From NCBI RefSeq assembly GCF_963678635.1, contig NC_087067.1:3483072-3547071 (forward strand): a DNA stretch of 64,000 nt. Direction: 5' to 3'. The stretch comes from Symsagittifera roscoffensis. Its lineage: Eukaryota; Xenacoelomorpha; Acoela; Convolutidae. A model generated the notes under the pieces. It was not told the origin of the DNA and did no database searches. It saw nothing but the letters and a program-made list of their open reading frames with translations. Position numbers and translations under genes: made by a program. Positions 12,401-23,400 of the stretch are shown piece by piece (the first letter of the stretch is position 1; each line of letters starts with the position of its first letter).

Positions 12401-14258
12401 TCTGCAGCAAGTATTCATATGAAATATTCCAATAGATAGATAAGAACTGTCTCACCTCTAGATGTTTAGATGAATGTAGACTACTACTACCAGTTAATTT
12501 CAGTTATAAAGTGACCTTATTGGTAAACTCTGCAGCAAGTATTCATAAGAAATGTTCCAATAGATAGATAAGAACTGTCTCACCTCTAGACGTTTAGATG
12601 AATGTCGACTACTACTACCAAGTTAATTTCAGTTAAAAAGTGACCTTATTGGTAAACTCTGCAGCAAGTATTCATAAGAAATGTTCCAATAGATAGATAA
12701 GAACTGCCTCACCTCTAGATGTTTAGATGAATGTAGACTACTACTACCAAGTTAATTTCAGTTATAAAGTGACCTTATTGGTAAACTCTGCAGCAAGTAT
12801 TCATAAGAAAAGTTCCAATAGATAGATAAGAACTGTCTCACCTCTAGATGTGTAGATGAATGTAGACTACTACTACCAAGTTAATTTCAGTTATAAAGTG
12901 ACCTTATTGGTAAACTCTGCAGCAAGTATTCATAAGAAAAGTTCCAATAGATAGATAAGAACTGTCTCACCTCTAGATGTTTAGATGAATGTAGACTACT
13001 ACTACCAAGTTAATTTCAGCTATAAAGTGACCTTATTGGTAAACTCTGCAGCAAGTATTCATAAGAAATGTTCCAATAGATAGATAAGAACTGTCTCACC
13101 TCTAGATGTGTAGATGAATGTAGACTACTACTACCAAGTTAATTTCAGTTATAAAGTGACCTTATTGGTAAACTCTGCAGCAAGTATTCATAAGAAAAGT
13201 TCCAATAGATAGATAAGAACTGTCTCACCTCTAGATGTGTAGATGAATGTAGACTACTACTACCAAGTTAATTTCAGTTATAAAGTGACCTTATTGGTAA
13301 ACTCTGCAGCAAGTATTCATAAGAAATGTTCCAATAGATAGATAAGAACTGTCTCACCTCTAGATGTTTAGATGAATGTAGACTACTACTACCAAGTTAA
13401 TTTCAGTTATAAAGTGACCTTATTGGTAAACTCTGCAGCAAGTATTCATAAGAAATGTTCCAATAGATAGATAAGAACTGTCTCACCTCTAGATGTTTAG
13501 ATGAATGTAGACTACTACTACCAAGTTAATTTCAGTTATAAAGTGACCTTATTGGTAAACTCTGCAGCAAGTATTCATAAGAAATGTTCCAATAGATAGA
13601 TAAGAACTGTCTCACCTCTAGATGTTTAGATGAATGTAGACTACTACTACCAAGTTAATTTCAGTTATAAAGTGACCTTATTGGTAAACTCTGCAGCAAG
13701 TATTCATATGAAATATTCCAATAGATAGATAAGAACTGTCTCAACTCTAGATGTTTAGATGAATGTAGACTTCTACTACCAAGTTAATTTCAGTTATAAA
13801 GTGACCTTATTGGTAAACTCTGCAGCAAGTATTCATAAGAAATGTTCCAATAGATAGATAAGAACTGTCTCACCTCTAGACGTTTAGATGAATGTAGACT
13901 ACTACTACCAAGTTAATTTCAGTTATAAAGTGACCTTATTGGTAAACTCTGCAGCAAGTATTCATAAGAAATGTTCCAATAGATAGATAAGAACTGTCTC
14001 ACCTCTAGATGTTTAGATGAATGTAGACTACTACTACCAAGCTAATTTCAGTTATAAAGTGACCTTATTGGTAAACTTTGCTGCAAGTATCCATAAGAAA
14101 TGTTTCAATAGATAGATAAGAACTGTCTCACCTCTAGATGACTAGATGAATGTAGACTACTACTACCAAGTTAATTTCAGTTATAAATTGACCTTATTGG
14201 TAAACTTTGCTGCAAGTATCCATAAGAATTGTTCTAAAAGATGCAAAAGAACTGCCTC
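6405..14258. repeat. 129-bp satellite array (about 61 units) derived from a receptor exon/intron junction
   Basis: The unit is 129 bp (e.g. starts at 7156 and 7285) and repeats head to tail for 7.85 kb. Units at the left edge are about 8 bp shorter. Read on the minus strand, each unit contains GTAGTAGTAGTCTACATTCATCTA, here described as a GTA-rich stretch, then AG|GTGAGACAG, then a pyrimidine-poor stretch ending TACTTGCTGCAG. This matches the 3' end of the adjacent receptor exon, its donor (CAG|GTGAGGCAG) and the intron after it. Variant units recur at exact multiples of 129, so the array also has higher-order structure. It is not a CRISPR array: there are no unique spacers. Confidence 0.95.
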
Positions 14259-14260
14259 AC

Positions 14261-14459
14261 CTGACTAGGTGGAGGTAGACAACGAATGCGGAGTGGTTGC
14301 CTGTCTTGCACTGGGCACAGTCGACTGAGATGGTGTTGGTGTGTGCACTCTTAATGCTCCACTCACTGTTCTCCCAATACTGACTGCCTGTGTAATCTGC
14401 CTCCATGTACTTGCTCTCAATCACCATCTGCGACACGTCAAACTCCAGAGTCGTGAAAA
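14261..14459 (-). CDS. Cys-loop receptor exon (loops B, F and C)
   Basis: On the minus strand the acceptor is TTGTTTAG and the donor CAG|GTGAGG. The exon is 199 nt (2 bases, 65 codons, 2 bases). It is more GC-rich than its surroundings and begins only 2 nt after the end of the satellite, whose units repeat its last about 23 coding bases. Confidence 0.85.
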
Positions 14460-17400
14460 CTAAACAAATAACAACACCTTTCTGTCAAAAATTAATCTGT
14501 TGTTTACGAAATCGAAAGGTTTTTGTTTCTATCATCATCTGTATTACGATAAACTCCAGAGTCGTGAAAACTAAACAAAAAACACCTTTCAATCAAATGT
14601 ACGAAAAAAAAACAGAATATTTTACAAATGTTTTTCGAAAAAAAAATTAATCAGTTGTTTACGAAATTGAAAGGTTTTTGTCTCTGTCATCATCTGTATT
14701 ACGATAAACTCCAGAGTCGTGAAAACTAGATCACAAAAACTACAAATTTTTACAACATTAGGAAACAAAACAGAAGATTTACAAATTTACAAATCCGTTT
14801 TCTCAAAACTATTAATTATTAAGCTGTTTAAGAAAGGTTTTTGCCTCTATCATCATCTGTAGCACGACAAACTCCAGAAACATGATAAATAGATCACAAA
14901 AACCAATTGTTTCTGGAACAATAAGGACACCAAAACGGATGATTAATAAGTTTTATAAACCCACAAAAAATAAGTGTTAAGCAGGAAGGGTGGATCTAAA
15001 ATTTCCTCGCGGGGGGGTGTGGATTTTCAAAAAATTTTCGAAAGTGTTGTTGATTTTTTTAGGTGAACCGAATTGATTTTCCGAGCTCTCCCAAAGCTCT
15101 TAAAAGACCCTGTTTTGGCCAAGTTTTCTACAACGCAGGGAAAACTTTGAAAAAACATTGGACGCCCCCTTTTCCCCGCATCTCCCCCTAAATCTGCCCT
15201 TGTTAAACAGTGTAAGTAAGGTTTTGGTCTCCATCTGTAACACGTCAAACTCCAGAGTCGCAAGAACTGGATAAAAAAACAACACATTTTTACATCAATT
15301 AGGAAACAAAAAAAGAAGATTTATATCTTTACAAAATCATTATTTTTTGGACCTTGTTTTGGACTTCTTTTCCGGTTGAATTTAAAAAAAAAGACCAGAA
15401 ATAAAAAAAGATCGAATTTTTTTGTCCAATTCCATGTTTTATACAACATCATCAACCATTTGTGAAATAAACACAATGGCTAAAGAGATACTAGACGAAG
15501 GGAAAACATTTAAACCGCAGAGAAAAAGGGTAGTTTTTGACAATTTTTGAAACAGTTTGATTTAAAAAAATTAGGTTATTTTTGCGCGCACTCACCCTTC
15601 ACAATTACGATAAGTTTGCGCCAAAGGCACCGTATAAAATTTAAGGGCCAGTCGGCAGCAAAAAAAATGAACCTCTAAGCGGGGATGCGTCCCCACCCCT
15701 TGCTTCTCGCCCAAATCGATTACTGAACTAAACATCGAAAACAAAACAAATTGTTGTTAAAAGCAAAAACTAGAAGAAAATGGTTTTACGCAAATTGAAC
15801 AATTTTGAACAATTGGCAATGGATAACAAGGATAGTCGGATGCTGTGCAAATAGCACAGAATGTTCCGACCTTAGTTTTTAAAAAACTATAAAAACAATT
15901 TTTTCAAGTATTCATTTTTTTCCAATTTTTTGTAAAATTTTTTTGATGTTTTTGAAGTTAGTTTATATATAAGTCCAAAAATTAATTTTACTAGCTTAAA
16001 CTTAAATTTTCAGGGCTTGATTTAAGCCCAAATAAGCTGCTGTAAGCCTGCCCACTTGCTAAATTCGCTCGAAATTGAAACACAAATCAAAAAACTCAAG
16101 CCAGTTTTCCTCGATAGTGAGGAAACCTTCTTTTGAGATTACATTTTAAAATGTTGTTCGAATCACGAATGAAAGGGCTTCAATTTGATGTATCACTCGA
16201 ATCATTCTGATGATTTATTGTGGTACCTGATTTTGCCTGGAAAAAACTACCTGGGTCGAGATCCCGCTCAAAAACCGCTCATGATGAAGCAAGATTTGAG
16301 CGCAATTGTCTAAAAAAACCGCTCAAACCGCTCAAATTCTGCTTCAAGTTATATTTAAAATCTCGACTCGGGTAAAACACACCCGACTACAAATTTGCTC
16401 CACATTTTTCAAATAGTCGGAATACAAATTGATCTCTATCACCATCGGCAATCGTCAAACTCCAAGAGCCGCGAAAACCTAATTACAATTAATTATCAAA
16501 ATTCAAAAAAAGAGAGAATGCTAAATAGGTCAAAATTTTCCTCGCCTCAATCGAAAGGTCGATGGCTTAAGACTCATTGTTCCGACTTTCGATACGAAAG
16601 TAACGGAATATTTGTGCTCGGGGTGGGTTTTTTTTTTCTTCAGACAAATTTCGACTTTTTAACTAGCCATTTTTGACGGAATTTTTTATATCATTCGAAA
16701 GCCATTGCTGTCCTGAGCCTAAATTTGAAAAGATATTTCACCTGTGATCATTTTGCGTAAAGTTATGAGGGTTTAAAGATTGCCTTTTTCACCAATTTGG
16801 GACAATGGACGCGCGATATAATTCGCGCTATTAACGCGTAAGAGGAGATTTTAATCCGTCTTATAAATTGTTCCAAATTGGTTGAACGAAGCTTATTTGC
16901 CATTATTGATTTGTTACAAGGAGCGAAATCTATTCTTTTTTACTTTAAATGGCGTGTGGGGGATAATTTTTATTAAAAAATTCAAGTTTTAGAAAAAATT
17001 TTTTTTCATTTTGCTTTATCTCATTTAATTTTGTATGTTATTACTGCTCCATAAACCTTAAAAGGCAGTTGGAACATTCAGGGCTTCGCCCTGATACGAG
17101 CAGTCTTGTTATGGTCTATGATTAACGCTCGCGAAGCTGAAAAATTCTATCACTAACCAAAACATCAAAAAACTTGCTTATAAGTTACAGGAAAACAACA
17201 GCCGCTCTCCATAAAGCACATGAATAACTCTCAGGGTTATACCTTTTTATAAATTAATGTTGAGTTTTCATTTACTTGCTATTGAGTAGTTAAGGCGTTA
17301 TTTTTTGCACATTCAATTCCTAACACAAAAACCAACCTAACAGTTTTGAGATAGAACCAAAGTCTAGAATAGCTCGGTTTGACGTGAAATTCAGTTTAGT

Positions 17401-20400
17401 ACAGTATATGGAGCTCGATATGCCACCCCAAACATGGATTTCGAAATGGGTTGACTTAGTATCCCTCCTAGATTCGAAAGTTTCGGATCAATTTCACCTT
17501 GTTCGAATTTAGAGTTTTGGGTAAAAATTAATAATTGAAAGGTTTATTCGCCGCGTGCCCAGTTGTTCAAAGGGAGAATAATTCACATGGATCATAAGAA
17601 AGTCAACTCATAATAATTGATTGCAATCTTATCAGAGAGACTAGAAGGAAACTGCCAAAATAAAAATAACCTTTCAAGTTCGAATACAGTTATGCTTTAA
17701 GCAGAGACGCGATTCTATGGCTAGTTAAGAAAAGATGATTTAACTGAGCCGATATTGTGGTTTGTCTGCTTAGTGATATCAAATTGATTGCAAATTTCAA
17801 AGATTTCAACCACCGTATGAAGCTTTGCTCCATAAAATCAACTTCTCTGAAAACAAATCCTAAAGCTGCTTTGATTGGGTTTGAAACTACTTAAACAGAA
17901 TGAATTGATAAAAGATCCTTGGGTAGAGATCGTCAGAAACTAATAAGGTATCGAAACCTTTGAATCAAATCATAAAGGATTTAGGGGGGACGCCTTCTCT
18001 CCCCTCAGGATTTCGACACCCTGACGACCCAAAGGGTCCCCCCTGTTAATACTGCTTTAGAATATCCGTTTTTTGCTAACCGACCCTCAAATTTTTCTAG
18101 TGGATTTTTTGGCGCCAATATAAAGTAATATGAGTATTTAGGTCAAAATTTTTCAAAAAGTGCTAAAAACGTCTTTTTGCTTTAGCAAAATTTTTTCTAC
18201 GGCGCAAAAAATTGGTCATAATCATGTCTTTATTATGAATTGGGAGAGTTCAAAAATGATCTTGGGAGAGCTCAAAAATCAATTTGACCTTAAAAAACTT
18301 GCAGCAGACAACGTTTTCGAAAATTTTTCGAAAATCCAACCACCTTGAAATCCTAGACCTGCCCCTGAACCGAATTAGAACTTTCGCAACCCAAGGAAAC
18401 TAGCTATGAGAGTTCGCCAAGGAAGTTGGCTGTGTTCAGAAATTTGCGACCAAAATTTGACAAGATGACATCTCGCGACTGAGAACAATTGTCGCGTCGG
18501 TACGACTGCGTAAGCTTAAAATGGACCAAATTAACAAACTCTCCCCTAAAGCGACTTAGGGGATGTTAACTTTGCTCAAAGCTGGAATTTTCAACCAATC
18601 GGAATTGAGCATTATACACGCAGCGCTGAGCCAATTTATTCTAAATTAAATGATTGGGAAGAAAATCCTAATTTGGTTTAGAAATGGGGGAGGATGTTAA
18701 CTTGATAGCCAGTAGCGTGCCGAGGGGGGAAGGGGGGGGGGCGACCCCCCTCTCCCTCAATTCTGGCTGCCAAAATTGCCTTTTTTGGCACTGTTTTTAA
18801 AATTATATGCCTGCGGCGCAGAAAATTTTTCAAAAAATAGGGTCCTTGTACTATTTTAGGAGAGCTCGGAAAATCAAATTGGTCGACCTAAAAAAAAAGT
18901 CCACGAAATTTTGGCTTAAGCACCGCTTCTACTCGAAATTTCGCCAGTGATCAGATAATTTTTTTTTCATCAGCCACAATTTTGGACATTCAGGCTATAT
19001 AGAAAGTCGCACAGTTTCTTTACGAGATCTGTTCTGATCTGTTAATGCCTGGAAATGTAAAAAAAAAATGAAACAAATTCATTGAATTTGGCTAAACTCA
19101 ACACAAGATAGGTAATCAAAAAATTCAAAAAATTTATCAATAAAACAAAAATGATATGAAACTAATCGTTTCGCTCCAAAAACTTAATCACAGGGGGCAA
19201 AATTAATAGATTTTTACTAGTTTGAGCAATTTTTTTGACTTCAAAGCAAATAATTGAAAAGTCTAAGGCGCTAACAGGCCCCAACTCCAACATAATGCCC
19301 CTTCATAAGGACTACGGTATGACAGCCTTTTCAATCCTAGTCAAGGTATTGCATTTCAGGCATCCCGGGAATGTTCAAGGAGACGTCGAAAAAAGTGTGA
19401 AAAAAGATTGAACGCCAATTAAAATCGTTCGCAAATGGGACACCATCGCTCGTTGCCTCGTTGCAGTCCTGTGGTGATTTCATAAGACGTGGAAATCATA
19501 GGATCGTTAATGGGGACAATGCAGGCAATTATTATAGGTTTTTTGGTAATCGAGACAGAGTTGTTCATGTTCTCTATTTTTCAGGATCAGTTGAATGCAC
19601 GTCACAAAACTTCCTTAACTTCGGTTAAGCAAAATGTCAATAATTCAGTTAGGCAAAAAGGAGAAAATGAAAGATTTTCAGTTCCAAAGAAAGCAGAAAA
19701 CCCACTCATTTTCCGTTTCAAGGCAAAATTATGAAGTTTTGTCTTAAATGAGCAACCAATTAACTGGGTCAAAGGAAATGTGTTACAGATGTCTTCAATG
19801 CGATTTTCTCAAAGTCCAGTAAAACCTTCTGCGGATTGATGTTCGAGGTTTGATTTCAAAAATTTATAGTTATGTACCGAAAGCATTTAATAGTGGACCG
19901 AAAATGGACCAAAAAAAAATAATAAATTAAATGGACCGAAAAGTTTATAATAAAAGACCGAAAAAATGAGACTACTTACTCAGAGACTGTTAAGACTTAA
20001 GCTTTTGAGCCGGAAAATTTGCAATTCGGAAGTTTAGCTTGATGTTTAAATTAACAACCCCTGAATGCTCCGACTGCCTTTTAAGGTCTATAGAGCTGTA
20101 ATAACATCAAAAATTAAATGCTATGAAAAAAAAGGAAATTAAAAAAAAATTAATTTTTTTTTGTAAAAATCATCCCCATCACGCCATATAAAGTACCAAG
20201 TGATTTATTTCACTCGTATTAACAAACCAATTATGGCAAATCAGCTTTTTTGACCATTTTGGAACGATTTCTATGACGGATTAGATGTCCGCTTTCGCGT
20301 TAATAACGCGAAACATATCGCGCGTTAATTGTCCCAAATTAGACAAAATGGAAATCTTTATACTTTACGAAAATTGATCAAACGTAAAATAACTTTTCAA

Positions 20401-23400
20401 ATTTTGGCGCAGGACAGCAATAGTTTTCGAATGATAAATAAAAGTTCCGTCAAAAAGCCTGGATAAAAAGTCGAAGTTTGCTTGAAGAAAAAAGCCAACC
20501 CGAGCATAAATATTTCGTTAGTTTCGTTGTGAAAGTCGGTACGATAATTATAGTTTGGTAAAAATGTTTTATTTGAATTTCATGGCGTAAAAGTAAAGTG
20601 ACAAAAAAGTGCGACATCCAGGAAACAATTTCATTTCATATGAATTTTTACACCCGCTAAAGCTTACAGACATAGTTGCTCTGCATTCGCCAAGCAGTTT
20701 TGTCTTCAACTAGTTTTCTATTTATTATCATAATTTGATCTGCGTCGAATTGCCGCTTTTCGAATTGATACCAACTGTTGCCTAATACGATCAATTTTCG
20801 CTCGTGAATGTCGAAATGACGGGCGGTCAAGGAAATCACTTCGAATGGTTCTTGCGTTTTGTTCCTATTGAGGGTTCTTGTCAGGGCTGCACGTCAAGGA
20901 TGCGAAAGCTGAGTTTCCGGATTATCGTTCACAGTCTTGAGGCCAGCTTCTACCTTCTGATTGTTTACAGGATTGATTTGCGACTTTGCTGTTTCTTTCA
21001 ACTGACTAACTAGCTGCCTTGCTTCTACGCCACTGGGGTTAAACTCATGGTTGTGCCCGTGATTGAACAAAATAATGGTTTCGTCACAAGTTGAAAAAGT
21101 CATTGGGCATTTATGGGAAAGCCAACTTGCACAAAGCTGGTGAGTGGTAGATTTGGTGTCTCGCTTTTTAGTGAACTCCTATTCGTCCAAGATAAGCAAC
21201 GCTTTGCCTTGTTGAGTTTTAACAAAAATAAAATCTGTCATATTAGTGTTCCTTGTTTTAGTGCTATGTTTGTAATGATATATTTTTGCATTGTATTTCA
21301 TTATCAAATGTTTCTCAATTATGACTCCATTAACAGGTTGAAAAATAAAATTAATCCCTCGAAAAGCGTCTTTTATCATTAGCACTATCTCTAGATGGCG
21401 TGTCGAAATAATTGAAGCAGTTGAATTGAGTCTCTTTTTAATTGCGATATAGAGATATGCACTAGTCCTTGGTAACCTATATCATAAACTAATTTTAAAC
21501 CCTTTATGGGATATTTTAATTGACGTGGGCTATATTGGCATGGACTATTGTCTTCATTGGAATATATTGGTATGGGATATTTTGTAATGGGATACTTTCG
21601 TATGGGGTACTTTGTCCTGTCACCGATGAATTTATAGGCCTAGCAAACTACCTGTACAATTTTGATGCTAAATATAAAAAATATCAACTTATAAAATTGT
21701 GTTAAATACATTATCCGAACTCATTAATAAAAAAAACTCGGACGGAAACAAGTTTAAATCAAATTAGTGGACAGAACCGGTAAGCAGAATTGATTTATCA
21801 ACAAACTTGAAAAAAAAGAACTTCTTGGAAAGTTTTAAAAATTTTCTCTTTCACCAGAAAAAAAAGTCAGCAGTTGCTGTTCAGGTAGCAAAAATTGTTC
21901 CATATACAGATATTTTGCAAATTCAGAAATAAAATTTAATTTCAAGCGATTATGTGTTTTTCCAGGATTTTTCTTCCTTTTTCAAGAAAAATTAGGCAAG
22001 AAATGTCGATCAAAAATAGCATTTAAATGTCATATGCTATTTGTTCTTCCAATGGGTGAGTTTTTGAACTGAAACTACGACCTGGAATCACAAGTGGAAT
22101 TTCTTAAGTATGACATCAAACGCGACCACCCACAGTTTTTTGAAGAATTTGAAACCCCGTGGAAAAAAAATGCAGCCCATTAATAATTTGGAATACTGTA
22201 AAAAAGTATAGGGTAGATTGGAAAATGGAATACATTGTCAAAGGGCAGTTTGCCCTGCTACCTTAGGACCTAAAATATAAGTACTGGAAGACCATAAAAA
22301 CGTGCATTTGATTTTTTCCTTACTAAACATTTATTCAGATAATTCAGACAATTCTTGAGAAAACATGTTTAAGTATTGGTCTTAATTGGCACATCTTTTA
22401 TTATTTGAGCTACCTCAGAAAAAAAAGTTTTTTCTTTTTGATAAACATCAACAACTTTTTATGAATATAAAATCATGACAAGAACAAGATCTGTGATTGC
22501 CAGAAGAAAAAGTGCATACAAATTTTGTCAGCAAGCAAAGAACGTATGAAGTTCATCTCATTGATTATTATTGAATGAAAAGTACAGTCATTTTAAAACA
22601 CGTTGACGACAAAATCAGAAAAGTTAAAATCTTGTACGCTTTACATTTTCTCTTGAATTAGTTTAATTATTTTGTTTTCGGTTAAGTTTTTTGACATTAA
22701 GTTTTTTGAAATTCTGAAAATCAAAAAATGGCCGTTTCAAACGTGGTCAAAGTTTTCATGCGAAAATTCCTGCGATTTAGATCTGTAGTTATGTTAATTA
22801 CCTTGATTTTGGTCTGCAGTTTTGTGAAGGAAACTTTTAAGCGAAACAAACCAGAGCGGAGTCAAGAGCCAGAATTAGAAAAGTTTGAAAAATTCAGACC
22901 AACAGAACCAAGGTAAAAAAATTTAATTTCAATCAAATCTAATTTGGGATAAACTTTTATACTATGTATATTTTGGATTTTTCGAGTTTATTTATCATCA
23001 AAAAGCCTCCAGTTGCTAAAAATTTGAAAATTCTGAAAAATAACTTGATAGCATTTAAGCGCAAAAAAGTGTACCGATACTTAATAAAGTACTCTTTTTG
23101 CAATCTTGAAGTTTTGATGTTTTTTAGACTGAAAACCAAACCCAAAATCAGTCCTCGGCCTGATCTGCTATGGAACCAAACGCCGCTGGATTCTATCGTA
23201 AATTTAGTCGCTCATGTTGATTTCGTAAAATGCCGAGAACCAAACCCCGAGACTGATATAATACTCAAGCTACCGAAACAAGACTGCGCACTTTTTTGCG
23301 TTGGACGAGGATTTAGCGAAGTTAATGTTAAATTAAAAACAAGCGAATGCTTTTGCTCTAATGAAAATTCATCAATGCGGGAGGCCAATTTTGACGGCTG

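Noticed and set aside
6405-14258. CRISPR-like or coding repeat array
   Set aside because: Units are contiguous with no unique spacers, the context is animal intron, and the consensus unit has stops in all minus-strand frames.
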